Positions 45,584 through 58,655 of a stretch of 64,000 nt of DNA are shown piece after piece; the stretch's first letter is position 1; every line of letters begins with the position of its first letter. A model generated the notes under the pieces. That model did not search any database and was not told the DNA's origin. It was given only the letters and a program-made list of their open reading frames with translations. A program made the position numbers and the translations under genes. The DNA comes from Amaranthus tricolor (taxonomy: Eukaryota; Streptophyta; Magnoliopsida; Caryophyllales; Amaranthaceae): positions 6,505,678 to 6,569,677 of the forward strand of contig NC_080062.1 of the NCBI RefSeq assembly GCF_026212465.1, written 5' to 3'.

Positions 45584-47351
45584 AGAATTTGTGCATAAAT
45601 TCTTCAACCCAGAAGAAGAAAAAAAGAAAAAAAAATTTGAAAATGGAAGATTTTGTGAGTTATGGAAGGTTCTTCGTTCTAGAACAAAAATGGAGAGGAA
45701 ATTTTAAGAAATACCCAGATGAGAATAAAACCCATATCTTGCAAATTTCTTCACTTTACCTTAGAAAAAAAAAATAGTACGATAAAAATATGTAAAGGGG
45801 AAGTCTTTTTCAATGAAAATGACCAAAATTTAGCAACTTTATGGGGCCTCCACATTCCATCAACTTTCATATCATGTTAGTAGAAAGATGACTGCATTCT
45901 GAAGAAGCATAATAAAAATGAACAAATCATTTTTATGTTTATAAAAATATATAAATAAAGATAATAATAAATGAATTACAATATATTGTAAGGAAAAATG
46001 TTACTTCTATTATTATTATTATTATTATTATATATTGATAGGAAATTTAATGATACGGATAGAATATTAGTCATGAATCATGAGTTACGAGTATAATTAA
46101 GTATTCTATCTAATTTGCATTTATAAATACGAAGAGTTTTAGATTTTAGTCTATTTAGAAGTCTAGGATCGTATACGGGTCGTCTGTATAAAAATCTTAC
46201 TCAGAATGACTTAATGTATTTACAAGTGTAAAGAACCTTTATTTAAGTATAAAAATTTTAATATAAAATACAGGATAAATAACAATTGAGTATCTTTAGC
46301 GCACATAAAAAAACAAATATTTAACCGATCATATGGGTATATTGATGAAAATACAATCATTCAATTTAAGAGCATTTAGAACATTAAAATAATGGACATA
46401 TACCAAGGGAAAAGATTAGAATGAAATTTGTGTGAAATTTTTGGCAAATGTATGTAAATCCTGAAAATTAGCAAATTACAGAGAGATGAAAGAAAGATCG
46501 TTGTGTGCCAAATTATTAAGGAATGTTAAATAACGGCAGATATATGTATGGTGTAGCTGAATCACGTGACCCAACGACAGTTGTAATAACTAATAAGTAA
46601 GGATATCATAACAAGGAGCCCCCCACCAAAAATAATGGACATTTAATACTTTTATCTATTTCTCTCTTCAGATTTTTCTAAATTTCCTCAAAACAAACTC
46701 AATAATTAAATATTTATTGATTATGTAAAAATTAATGTGAACATAAAATTTGTTTTTAAACTAACTCAAAATACTTAATTTAAAATCGATCTGATGATCC
46801 GAATGGGCATATCTACAGTTTTACCCTTTAATTCTTTGTTTATATTTACATCTCTACATTTTCTCAATAAATTATATTCCAACAGGCCGTACTATAAATA
46901 CCATTTTACTAAATAATTTTAATTTATACATCATATTAGGCACCTAAATATCTAATAATTATAATTGTACAACTACAACCACTTAAACTGCTAACAACTA
47001 GTCACACAACTATGTTAGGCTGAATATGCCCTATATTGTTTTTACAAATAAATAAAATAAGCCATTACTAAAAGCTCTTTGAATGTCATTGAAATTAAAT
47101 TTCTGTAGGAGTTCGTAAATCATACATTCTATTAAAAAGATTGAAAATTTTCACTTGTCATCTTTATTGAGCTCGACAAGTCTTACAATATTTTGGAAAG
47201 ACTGAAAAATTCCACCTGTTAACTTAATGGAGCTCGATGAGATGGAATGATTTTATTGGTTATATTGGCTTACTTTACTTATAATTAATCAACATGTCAT
47301 TTTTAGCTATTCAAAAAATTAATTAAATTGTGTTTTACCTTTTTTTTTAAA
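45584..47351. other. KUP2 upstream region and AT-rich spacer
   Basis: KUP2 promoter and leader at the left. A short (ATT)n run lies at about 46008-46031. No gene or complete repeat recognised. Confidence 0.5.
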
Positions 47352-48231
47352 AAAATAAACTGAATGATTATGACTTAAATTGAACTGTATTAGATAAATT
47401 ATTAATTTGAATTTATTATATACCCTAAATTAACCATCTTTATAAAATAAATAATTTGAATATTTATATAATACTAATTAACTAGAAAATTTTCTTGCAT
47501 AGAATGATATAAATAAGGTTCAAAATTACATGAGATATAATTTATTAAAATTTACCCAACATAGAAAACAAATGCTTAAATTAATTTGAATACTAAAATT
47601 GAACTTTTTAAATCATATCATACAATCTAATAATAAAATGCTTGAATTAATTTGAATATTACATATCTTTTAAATTTTTATTTATATATCTTCATATTCA
47701 CAACTTTGTGCATTGCCTGGGTTTTTTATACTACTAAGCTTTAAAAGTGATTACATAGTAAAATAAAAATGATCACATAGGCCTTTGAAAGTAATCACAT
47801 AGGCCTTAAAAGATATTACATAAGACTTACAAAAAAGTAATCACATAAGCTTTAAAATTGATCATATATGAATAGGGAAAATAAACTGAATGATTATAGC
47901 TTAGATTGAGCTATATTAAATAAATTATTGATTTGAATTTGATCTTTATAAAGTAAATAATTTGAATATTTTTATTATACTAATCCACTAAAAATTTTTA
48001 TTGCATAGAATGATAGTTAAAAATAACATGAGTTATATTTTGTTAAAATTTACCTAACCTAGAAAACAAATGGTTAAATTAATTTGAATACTAAAAATAA
48101 ATTTTTTAAATCATATCATACAATCTAATAAAAATAAATAATTAAATTAATTTAAATATAACATATCTTTAAAATTTTTATTTATATATTTTATACTCAC
48201 AACTCCTTACATTACACGGTTTTTATACTAG
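47352..48231 (+). repeat. two direct copies of a ~355-385 bp repeat, possibly Helitron ends
   Basis: 47352-47734 and 47878-48231 align along most of their length. Both start AAAATAAACTGAATGATTAT and share TTGCATAGAATGATA and ATCATATCATACAATCTAAT. The second ends ...TTACACGGTTTTTATACTAG followed by T, compatible with a Helitron 3' terminus; the first ends ...TTTTTTATACTAC. No convincing hairpin or 5' TC terminus. The 143 bp between them contain repeated ATCACATARGCCTT words. Confidence 0.6.
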
Positions 48232-49111
48232 TTCATCATAAATGATTTCTCATGCTAGTTTTATAGGTATCAAATTAATCTTATTTGATTGATATGAAAA
48301 TTTGTAATCAACACAAAAATTTGTAATGATGAGAGAAATCATGGTTATTAACTCCTACATTTTAGAAAATTAGATTTCACGAGAATTAATTCTAAAATTT
48401 ATGGTTTCTAATTATTTTGTTAAACAAATAAAACTCTAATTATAAACTTTCTGAAATTCGGAAATTCCTATAGAAGTAATGTGAAATATTATGCATAATT
48501 ATGGTAGATATTTTCACTGTTTGGTTTGTGAATTTGTGTTTTTATAAATTAATTTTTAGGATTTACGCTCTTTCTTCTTTTTATTTGCTCTAATTTTTCA
48601 TTTTTACTCTCATTATATTTAAATTGATTTTAATGCTAGAAATATGATAATATTCAGCAGAATTTATTTTGTAATAATAATAATAATATAATTTAAGGAA
48701 TACACTACATAGAATTGAATGTTTGGAAGTTGGAAGTATGCTCCACGCGTTTTTAAAAAACCCCACATCTTATTCATGTAAAAATCACGGTTGTGGACAT
48801 GAAGACATGTGAGCTGGTGATTCATGAAATAGTGACCACCAAAGTACTTATTTTAATTATTGAAGAATTCGATTCATGGATAATGTGATAAGCCATACTT
48901 AATTTAACTCAAATAAATTGAAATAACAGAAAAATATTAATTTAAAGTTAGAATTTTTTGAATTAAATCATAACAAGTTGAGGTTTTTAAAAGTAATTTT
49001 CTCCAATTTTCAATGTTATACTTATTATATTAAAAAAATATTTAAGCAAAAAGTATGTAATTATAATAAAGAAGAAATAATATTATTTCTATAAACTAAT
49101 GTAAACTAATA

Positions 49112-49348
49112 CTCCCTCCTATTCATTTTAAGTGTCCCATTTACTTTATACACTCTATCCAATGCACTTATTCAATCCTTAATAAATCGAAATTGTTTTA
49201 ACTTAATAATCTTTACATCAAAACGAATCAAATAAAATCCCACATGACTATGTTTTAACTTATAGATTAATAATAAAATGCAATTTAAGAGTAATAAATG
49301 AACAGTGTCTCAAAAGTAAATGGGACACATAAGCTGAATAGGAGGGAG
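49112..49348. mobile_element. Stowaway-type MITE (family B)
   Basis: 237 bp flanked by TA; ends CTCCCTCCTATTCATTTTAA and the inverse ...GCTGAATAGGAGGGAG. Intact relative of the MITE that was split at 33191. Confidence 0.92.
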
Positions 49349-50368
49349 TATTATTTAATACCTTAAAAAATCGTGTGATAAATGGTCAGAATCATATTTG
49401 ATTAAGTTGAAACAATTTGAGTTAGAAAATTGTTTGAATAGCAAATAAACTATTTGGTGTTTGTTATTGATAGTTATTTTGATGATATGACTTTTTTGTG
49501 CATAGAGTTATTATGGATAAAATGGATAGAATCTAATTCTTAAATTTAGATATTAGTTTAAAGACAATAAATTATTGAGTGATGCTAAATGTCTGCTCTT
49601 TAAATACAAAAATAAGTTCAGCGTAAGAGTAGTAAATATCAATTGTGCAAAGAAGAAAAAAAAATTGTAAAAATGAATTTAGTTTAGTAGTATTAAATTC
49701 ATTTGAATAAGAAATAACGTTCCTTTATTTGTCATAAAAAGCGTTTTTGCAACAATTTTGGTGATAAAACGCTTTATCACTAGTTATTTTGTCACTAAAA
49801 AAATTGTCTGGTGACAAAACATTAATTTGTCGCCAAATTTGTAGCTAGCCAATTTTCAGGTTCTAAAAAACTCATTGAATATTTTTTTATTATTATTAAA
49901 TAATATTAGTAATTATTACTATTATTATTTAACAATAACAACAATTATTCAATTTTTTTAAATAATATTCAAAACTATAAATAATCAAAAAAAAATAATT
50001 ATATTGAAATTAAATAATTAATTTAATCATTAATTAAAATACACATAATACGAGATTTCAAAAATTAAATATATATTATAAAAATAATTATTTACATTAA
50101 TGTATATACAAAAATCAATATCTAAACAAAAAACTGAGTTTTATTATTAATACAAGCATGTTTCTTGGATTACAGGATACGTAGTTTAAGGGAAGATAAA
50201 GATTAAGGGATAATCGACCTTAAGATCATACCTAAAAAAATAATACTTATTCTTTAACTGAGTTAATACAAATTTAAATATACAAACTTAAATTGAGTAA
50301 GGTGCTTAATAGGTTTAAATTGCATTGATAAAGTGCAATTGATAAAGTGCTTAATAGGTTTAAATTGC
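49349..50368. other. AT-rich spacer
   Basis: No gene. 49730-49860 has GTCACTAAAA and GGTGACAAAAC words typical of CACTA-like MITE interiors, but without recognised ends. A 23-bp segment GTGCTTAATAGGTTTAAATT... is directly repeated at about 50300-50369, just before the copia fragment. Confidence 0.45.
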
Positions 50369-51114
50369 AAGATTCGACACCAATCTCAAGTCCCATGGAG
50401 CAATGTATGAAATTTACCAAGCATACCGGAAAACCAATTTCTCAATTGGAGTATGCAAAGATTATTGGATCTTTGATGTATGCTATGACATAAACAACGC
50501 CGGACATAGCATTTGCGGTTGGTAAATTGAGTAGATTTACTAGTAACTCGGGTCCCCAACATTGGTTGGCGATAAGGAGAGTATTATGATACTTGAAAGG
50601 AACCGTAAATTATGGTATAACTTATAGTGGTGAACCTCCTATTTTGGAAGGTTATTCCGATGCTAGTTGGATCACTAATGAAGAGGATAATTCTTCAATT
50701 AGTGGTTGGGTGTTTGTTTATGGGGGAGGTGCCATTTCATGGGCTTCCAAGAAACAAATGGTAATAGCAGATTCCACTATGTCTGCAGAATTCATTGCAC
50801 TCGCCTCGGCGGCAAATGAAGCGGAGTGGTTAAGGAATCTCATGTTTGAGATACCTTTGTTGCCAAAGCCATTTTCATCGGTGGCAATTCATTCGTATTG
50901 CACAACGGCTTTGGGAAGAGCTTATAGTCAAGTGTATAATGGTAAGTCTAGACACATTGCTCTTAGACACAGTCTAGTGCAAGATCTTATCATTCATGGG
51001 GTCATAACTCTTGACTATGTGAACACCAAGTTCAATTTGGTTGATTTTTTCACTAAAGCCATGAGTAAGGTTTCAATTGAACAAGCGTCAATTGAGATCG
51101 GTTTATGTCAATAA
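50369..51114 (+). pseudogene. Ty1/copia RT C-terminus and RNase H, decayed
   Basis: The reading is DSTPISSPMEQCMKFTKHTG..., then LEYAKIIGSLMYAMT*TTPD, AFAVGKLSRFTSNSG, HWLAIRRVL*YLKGT, and the RNase H region with GYSDASWITNEEDN, SGWVFVYGGGAISWASKKQ and STMSAEFIALASAANEAEWL. It ends in YVNTKFNLVDFFTKAMSK. Two in-frame stops (TAA at 50491, TGA at 50587) sit where Gln or Arg codons are expected. The sequence begins abruptly in the late RT domain, so it is 5' truncated. It belongs with the purine tract and LTR downstream. Confidence 0.9.
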
Positions 51115-51648
51115 AGTTTAAAGGAAAGTCCCAATTCACACACAAGTAGCATTGTGTCTTGAATTCAATGTGGTAAAGTCCTTTAAAGTCTTTGAATGCA
51201 ACAAGGATGAATGACCCATAGTTTCTTTAGACCGTGATGACAAGGTAGTCGCTTCAGTTCTCAAGGTCAAGGGTTGAAGAGCTCTTGGTGGTATCCTATC
51301 ACGGGGATATGTTTTACGTAGTGAGAACCTACTTATATAAGTAGTCAAGATTGGCATATCCGACTATGATAAACTTATGAATAGATATGGACACGGCCTA
51401 CTTATATAATGTGTCAAGGTAAATGACAATGTGTTATTGGTTTTTTGTGTATTTAACCTTCAAGTGGTTGGATGGGCTAGTTGATTCAATCCGTAGGGAC
51501 ATCATTCTAGTTCGATCGCTTGTGAAGCGTTTTATACTAGGCGTTAATTCAATCCGTAGGGACATTAGCGTTGATGCATGAAACGGAATTTTATATACTT
51601 AATGTGTAAAGGAAGAAGGAGGTTTGCAGGAGGTTTGTTATACTCTAA

Positions 51649-51661
51649 ATGGGGGAGGATT
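51649..51661 (+). other. copia polypurine tract
   Basis: TGGGGGAGGAT directly before TGTTGAACAT, the apparent start of the 3' LTR. Confidence 0.8.
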
Positions 51662-51770
51662 GTTGAACATATAGAGTATATAGACCTAGATTTGTATATA
51701 CTACATACTTAGTATAGTAGTGGGACTAAATAAATATATTATAAGTCCAAATTAAATGCCTCAAAGAATT

Positions 51771-51915
51771 TGATGAATTATTACTTTGATTCATAAGTTT
51801 TGTTTGATGAATTATTACTTTGATTCATAAGCTTTGCTTGGTGAAACATAAATTTGGTTCGTAAGCTTTGCTTGGTGAAACATTACTTTGATTCATAAGC
51901 TTTGCTTGGTGAAAC
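51771..51915 (+). repeat. 34-35 bp tandem repeat inside the copia LTR
   Basis: Four units of the type TGAAACATTACTTTGATTC/ATAAGCTTTGCTTGG, the first two starting TGATGAATTATT. It lies 40-185 bp upstream of the TATA box, a position where tandem repeats act as LTR enhancers in some plant elements. Confidence 0.88.
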
Positions 51916-51955
51916 ACTTTTGTTTCAAAATGAGGTATTGTTTGATGCATAGCTT

Positions 51956-51964
51956 TATAAATAG
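51956..51964 (+). promoter_or_regulatory. LTR TATA box
   Basis: TATAAATAG in the LTR, the same motif and a similar position as in the 12778 element. Confidence 0.7.
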
Positions 51965-52259
51965 AGCTTGCGTGCCAAGGGACAACCATCCCAATTTCAT
52001 ATGATTTATGATTTCTCTCTTAAGAATACTCTTATTCTTGTTCTTCCTTTCATGACATAATATTGAGAGAGTAATTAACTCTTAATATCATCAAAGTTCA
52101 TAATTCTCTACAACACTTGTATTTACTATTGCAATTTCCTTGTGCTAGGATTTTATTGTGTAGATTGTATCTCATTATGAATTTCATTTATCATCCCAAG
52201 CACCTTTGTGGGAGAAATATCGCAATAGGAAAGTGTATGAACGCCTTCTACTCATATCA

Positions 52260-53019
52260 AGTTTCCGAGCGACTTCTCTGATTGTCGCAACCTTATCTTA
52301 ATGGTGTCCATTTGGTGATTTACAAAGCAAGGAGTTCCATTGCCATCCACACAAGGAAAATACAAATCGGTTTGTTTATTTGTATTTGCATTATATTTCC
52401 AATATTTGGGCCCCAAAGACACTCTTTGAGCCTTTCTAACGTCTTTTGGCTTGTGCAGATTTCTTAAAGATACTTTATTGGTCGATTGGCCAGAAATCAA
52501 TAAAAATTCTCACACTAGCATTATATTCATTACTCCGGTTAATTGGATTTACATTGACCCTAATTGTGTGATTTATAGTCATCTAACCATTTTCCGATTC
52601 TAATTATAGCCACTATTAATAAGATATACCGAATATATGATGATGAAAGATAAAATGTGGTAGTGCATGTTGGATGATGGGCAAACCATGTGAAGTTAAT
52701 TATCCTATTCCTATTCTTATTGCCAAAGGAGATAAAGAAGATGGGCAAACCATGCTCTTTCGCTGTCCTAACTCCTAACAACTATACTCTTCTCTCTTTA
52801 TATTATTTTTCCTTCTTATTTGCTCTTTTTTGAGGTAACTTTTATGTTTCTTTCTTCTTTGTTGGACTACTTTTCTTTTTAATTGCATGAAAAATGTTTG
52901 ACTGTTGTAACTTTCTCAATATGAGTTTCAGAGTTTGTAGGATTTATTGGTCAGAGCCGGGGTTGCAGGCCATGTTATTTAAGGGTTTAAATAAATTAAT
53001 ATATTCTATTAAAAATATA
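52260..53019. other. intergenic spacer
   Basis: No gene recognised. The short word GATGGGCAAACCATG occurs twice (about 52676 and 52741). Confidence 0.5.
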
Positions 53020-53274
53020 CTCCCTTCTATTCAGCCCAATTATCCCATTTGATTTTTCACACTTGCCAAGACAATATTTTAACTTTTAATATCTCAAATT
53101 ATTCTTAATTAAAAACTATAAAAAAGTTAATATTATTAATCCTTATATTGAGACGAATTAAACAAGATCCCACGTGACCATGTTTTAAGTTATAGATTAA
53201 GAGTAAAATACAAATTAAGAATGATAAGTGAATAGTGCAAAAAAAAAGGGACAATTAGACTGAATAGGAGGTAG
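53020..53274. mobile_element. Stowaway-type MITE
   Basis: 255 bp flanked by TA; CTCCCTTCTATTCAGCCCAA and the inverse ...TTAGACTGAATAGGAGGTAG. The interior resembles family B (CCCACGTGACCATGTTTTAA). Confidence 0.88.
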
Positions 53275-53571
53275 TATTATTTTTAGTTTCTCATTTGCTT
53301 CATTTTTTCATTGATATTTACTCAATATAGGTAACTAAATACTATTCCTATCAAAAACCAGTGCTATTATTATATCATTTTGTTGTAATTTAAATATCTT
53401 CTTTAATCAAATTAATTGAACAAATGAATACTTTATTTAATAAAAATTTAATAGTAGTTTTATTATTGTCGTTTGATACATATTTGTACTCAAAAAGCTT
53501 ATATTTAAATTTCACTCAAGACTTTAAAAATTCGAAAACAACCCTGATTATGATTTAGTATATAATTAAAC

Positions 53572-53935
53572 CACTACAACATAATTTGCTTTTAATGAGA
53601 TATAATTAGCGATATTTAATTTAAATGTCGCTACTTCGAATTTCTAATAGTATATATAGAGGATTTTATTGACATTTATTAGACCCTTTAGCAGCATATT
53701 AAAAAATCATACTAAAACTTTTTGCGATGTAGGATCTAGTGACATTTCTCATAAATGCCACTATAAATTATAATAACAATTACATATGTCACGAAACACC
53801 AAATAAAGTGTCGCAAAATTACTTTATAGTTAAATTTAAAATAAAAATTAATAATTATTACACTAAAAATATAAATCAGCGACATTTTTAATGCCACTAA
53901 AATCAATATCACAAAAAATTAAATTTCTCGTAGTT
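53572..53935 (+). mobile_element. CACTA-type MITE, copy 1
   Basis: 364 bp beginning CACTACAACATAATTTGC and ending ...TTTCTCGTAGTT (terminal base changed). Flanked by the 3-bp duplication AAC (53569-53571, 53936-53938), as expected for CACTA. The reverse complement is homologous to 57360-57721. Confidence 0.82.
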
Positions 53936-54661
53936 AACCTCGCAATCTATTTCAAAGCTTGAATTCGCCCCCAATTGGGATGGTAAAAGTTCAATTATTT
54001 TGTTTTATTTTTTATTTTGTATTATAAATCGTTTATTCTAATAAAAGAAAATCTTTCTGTTGCTCAAGTCGGTAAGTAAAAATTCCTATTAGATGAAAAC
54101 TACTTTAAGTATTGCACATTCTTTACAATAGTTAAATCACAACATATAGAAGTTAAGGGCATAAGAGTTAGCAAAATTATAGACAGTGGGAGCGTACGCT
54201 AATAGCTAATTTTTTACCCAAATCAAAATTTGATTGATACAACCAAAATCTTATCAACTCAACTATTTTTAAAATTTTTAATACTTTTATATTTTCATTT
54301 CAATATTTTGAAGTTAGAATCTACTATTTATCACTTTTTATTATAATATAACCTTTTCGAATAGTTTATAATCCCAAAATTTTTGTGAGAGACAGTCTTT
54401 TTGAGACCATTTTTTATTGGATCAGCCTATAAAGAAAAATATAGAGTAAGGATATGCATTAAGTTTTAATAGACTATGCCTAAGGAACGTCTTTTAGAAA
54501 GACAATCTTTCAGCAAACTGTTTGGTTCATAATATAGATGTAAAAAAAACTTTTGGATCACTACTACAAGAAAACCTAGTTCATTAGTAAATTGCAACAA
54601 AATTAGATATGGAAAATCTAAATCTAGTTGTTCACGTTAACTTTGGTGACAATTGGTGATG

Positions 54662-54664
<3 letters not shown>
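53936..54664. other. intergenic spacer
   Basis: No gene. At 54564 a CACTACTACAAGAAAACC segment resembles one end of another CACTA-type element; its second end was not found. Confidence 0.45.

Positions 54665-54747
<83 letters not shown>
54665..54747. repeat. (TA)n microsatellite
   Basis: About 41 uninterrupted TA units. Confidence 0.97.
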
Positions 54748-54750
<3 letters not shown>

Positions 54751-55746
54751 CAAATTTGGTGTAATGTGGGTTTCTTAATTAATTTTCATGAATTAGTTGT
54801 GCACTCAATTTTCCTCTTGAATAAGGACATAAAGTTTGGTGAAATGTAATGAGTTTAATTTTACCTTATAAATATCAATATCTTATAAGTATGCAAAACT
54901 TCACGTCATAACCACAAAGTGGTGAAAGATTCAATCTTTCAAAATACATTTGTCAATGTTATTATGTTTACTAAATAATGAATATTGATTTTACGGTTTT
55001 ACCAACTTAATAATTTTCATTTGATCCTCCCCGATAATATATATAAGTACATATATAGTGTATTATTACTAGATTACTTACTGATCGACCTTATAATGCT
55101 TGGATCATTTAGATCGAATTAAATGTAATTGAAATTAATTCGTTGATGCTTAATATGTCTGAGCAAGTCTTGTATGTCTTTAATTAACAGAAGCCCAAAT
55201 TTATAAAATGAGTATTCTAAATGTGAACGTAAATATTTTAAATAGTTGAGATATATACCCCATTTTACAATTATCTCATTTTAAATATACGACCGTTTTA
55301 TTGAAGCCCATGGGCTTTCCTCTATTTTCTAGTCCATCAGCAGCAGCTGTTGCAAGATTTAAGTTCATTGCATTCAAGAATATTCTTGTGCATGAAATTT
55401 GTGTTTTGTGTCAGTATGAGTCAACAATTAGTTAATTTCATTAAATTTCTGTTGCATAGTACTTCAACTGTCCATGTATAGTATTGTGTAGTACATGAAT
55501 TGGTTTTGGAAGGCTATAAAAGCATAGGCTGCATGATGTAATGATACATGAAAAGTGATGAATAAAAGATGAATCAGCTTGCTGGATATTGCATACCTTT
55601 TCTTCTTACTTTTCTTTGATTTCAGCTCTTAAAATCATCAAAATGAAAATTTGTGAATATATCCCTTAGTAGCAGAGAGCATTATGGATCCAGCCCAAAT
55701 GTTTGGTGGTATGAATAGTAGTTTGGTCTTTTTCCATGGGCCTCAC
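54748..55746. other. intergenic spacer
   Basis: No gene or complete repeat recognised. Confidence 0.5.
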
Positions 55747-56713
55747 CAGAGCTGTTTAAATGAGACCCGGCCAAAAAATCCGAAAGTTAACCGACCCGAA
55801 AATATATTTTTTTAGGTTTATCAAACCAACATTATCCGAACCGAAGTTGCGACCGAACCAATTTATGACCGAAAATCGTAAAATCGAACCGGAACTGGGA
55901 TCGATTTTTATAATCGACATATAATTGTTAACCAAGATTACCCGAACCTAATAGTGACCGACCCGAGTCATACCCGACCCGAATCATGCTCAAAACCGAA
56001 CTTGATCCGGCTAAAATCGACTTAACCCAAATGAATTTTTAATCGAAATGCTGTAAACCTGAGCCAATTTTTAACATAGAGGTATGATCGGCTCATATTC
56101 AATCATCATATTAGTTAATCTAATAAAGTAATAGAAATTTTAATAAATAAAATTTTATACATACATGGTTTCATATATTTAGAGTTAATAATTAATGGTC
56201 AATGTTTATTTAACTATTTTTAATCAATTTAGATAAAAAATAATAAAACTTTAATTTTAATTTACAGTCAAACAAGTAAAAATAACAAAGTAATAATCAC
56301 TAACTGATTTGCATTTTAATTATTTTTCCTTAACTAAGGGGAATCTTATCATCAAATATAAAATGTCTAACAACTTAATCTGATATTGATCAATCTATAG
56401 TAATTAGTAATTCGTAGCTGAATTCTACTGGAAAATAATACCCGAACCCGATCTGTATCTGGTAAAACCAGGACCAATTATTAACCAATGACAGTCCGAG
56501 ACCAATTGACTACTCGACACGAACTTCAACCGACACCGAACCGATTCTAACTCGATAGCTCAAATAACTGATCTTCAACCGAATCGTGACTAACCGACGT
56601 GACCCCAGTGTGACCCGCCGTAACACGCATCCGAAAAATAACCGATCCGAAATACAACTGAACCGAATGACACCCGTCCGAAACTAACCCGATCATCCGA
56701 ATGAACACCTCTA
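55747..56713 (-). mobile_element. hAT-like non-autonomous element, CGGTTCGG family, copy 2
   Basis: 967 bp, homologous in reverse complement to 18585-19554 from end to end. Termini are CAGAGCTGTTTAAATG and ...GAATGAACACCTCTA. Flanks GGCCTCAC and GGTCTGAC are an 8-bp target duplication with two changes, so this copy is older than copy 1, whose duplication is exact. Confidence 0.85.
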
Positions 56714-56759
56714 GGTCTGACTCTTGATTTCATTCTTAACCATTTAGATAGCTTGCATC

Positions 56760-57205
56760 AAAGGGTGTTCAATGGGCCGGGCTTCCATTTTGAGCCCTTA
56801 TTTGGCCCGTTTTTAGAAGGGCGTTGTAAGGGCCAGGTCGAAAATGGGTCGGGTTTATAACGGGTTCTACTATACTTAAAATAAACCGGGATATAAAAGG
56901 GCTCAATAAAGGTCGAAAAGGGGCCTTTATAAATAGCATAATTAATGTATAATCTAAATATTTTAAATGACAATATCATTAAATATTATTAATATTTTTT
57001 CAATTTAATTATTATAATGATAATTTAATTGATATAAGTTAATAAATGGGGATAAGTATAATTTTTAGTAATAAAAATGGGCCGGGTTGGACCGGGCTGG
57101 GCTTTCAAAGCCCGACCCATTTAAAGTCTATATTAAATTTAAAAAACCCTTATCCAACCCGATCCATATTTATTTCAGTTCGGTCTGACTTATTGAACAC
57201 CTCTA
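56760..57205. mobile_element. hAT MITE, GGGCCGG family, copy 2
   Basis: 446 bp with exact 8-bp duplication CTTGCATC (56752-56759, 57206-57213). Left end AAAGGGTGTTCAATGGGCCG, right end TTGAACACCTCTA. Shares subterminal GGGCCGGG/GAGCCCTTAT words with 37507-37932. Confidence 0.87.
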
Positions 57206-57359
57206 CTTGCATCACTAAGATACATCTGAAAAGCTAATAAAAGAGATTAATCCTTAAATCATAATTTTATTAGAAATGAATATGTGACCTTTTATGTAAA
57301 TAAATTTTGTTTTAGTTAGTTGTATATTCAGGATATTTGTATAGGAGGAGTTAAAAACT

Positions 57360-57721
57360 CACATTATAACAAATTTAATTTTTTGCTACATTTAATTTAG
57401 TGGTATTCTAAATGTTATTGACTAATTTTTTAGTGCAATAATTATTGATTTTTATTTGAAGTTTCACTATAAAGTGATTTAGTAAAACTTTATTTGACTT
57501 TTAGTTGCATATGTAATTGTTACTATATTCTATAGTGGCATTTATGAGAAATACCACTAAATCTTATGTTGCAGAAAAGCTTTAGTATGACTTTTTATGC
57601 TGCTAAAGGGTCTAATAAATATCATTAAATCCACTATATATATTACTAAAAATTTAAAGTAATGACATTTAAATTAAATATCGCTAAATATATCGCGTTA
57701 AAAGTAAATTATGTTGTAGTG
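57360..57721 (-). mobile_element. CACTA-type MITE, copy 2
   Basis: Inverse relative of 53572-53935; its right end ...TAAATTATGTTGTAGTG is the intact CACTA terminus. No 3-bp target duplication visible. Confidence 0.75.
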
Positions 57722-58655
57722 TCGCTTTTTATACATTCTAATAATTGACATCCATGTTTGTAATTCAATTTAACTCAATAAATTAACTTCGTAAAATTAT
57801 TCTTATGTAAAAATCGTTAGTACAATTAAAAAAAAAAAGTAAATCTGTAAAAATAAATTTAGTGAATTAAAAGAATCGTAAAAGCAACATCATATTATTG
57901 TTAAACTTACACATGGATGTTAAATATTAGGGTGTTCAAACTTAATACTCCACATTACCTCATATTTCTAAAGGTCACTAGAGATTGGAATCCAATGTTA
58001 ATATTAATGGCATAATGGAAATTGAATTTTGTATTAATTAGAGAGTAAATACCGTTTAAAGAAAAAATTTTACATTCGATTTTTATCAAGTTCTTCCTTT
58101 CTGTCGTCGTATTTGTAATCCAAAAATATTAATGGTGACATTTAACAAGTATATTTGTAATCCAAGAATCTCTCCTAATTACAACATTTTAAAAAAAAAC
58201 GTTTGAACTTAATAAAAATATAAAATTAATATATTACTCTAAAATATCACATTTGTTATTATTTGTTTAGAACTCATGTATAAAAATTGAACATTAGGTA
58301 GGTAAATGGCATTTTCCACTAATTATTAATTTCCACCAACTCTATATTACATCTTTATTTAGATCTAAATTTTTTTGGACATATTAGCTTAGAAGATGTT
58401 TAAGAAAGTGGATTAGTGACACTAAATAGATAAGTCATTAATGTGGGGTAATAACATCATAAATTGTGATTTAAAAGACTTTAATCCAAGAAGAGAAAAA
58501 GAAGAAAAGAAAGCAAGCAAACCTTGTTCAAACATCTGCCTTATGAACTAAAGAGTGACCCAAATGTTGGTTATCTTTATCAAAAAAATAATAATAACGA
58601 GATCCATGCCAATTGCCATGCATGTTCATGCACTCAAACATCAAATTATATGTTA
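57722..58655. other. intergenic spacer
   Basis: AT-rich, no gene or repeat recognised. Confidence 0.5.

Larger units (their letters stand above)
51662..52259 (+). repeat. 3' LTR of the decayed copia element (end uncertain)
   Basis: Starts TGTTGAACATATAGAGTATA. It contains a TATA box (51956-51964) and a 4-copy tandem repeat. The right end is placed at a CA at about 52259 but cannot be fixed because the 5' LTR is missing. Confidence 0.65.
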
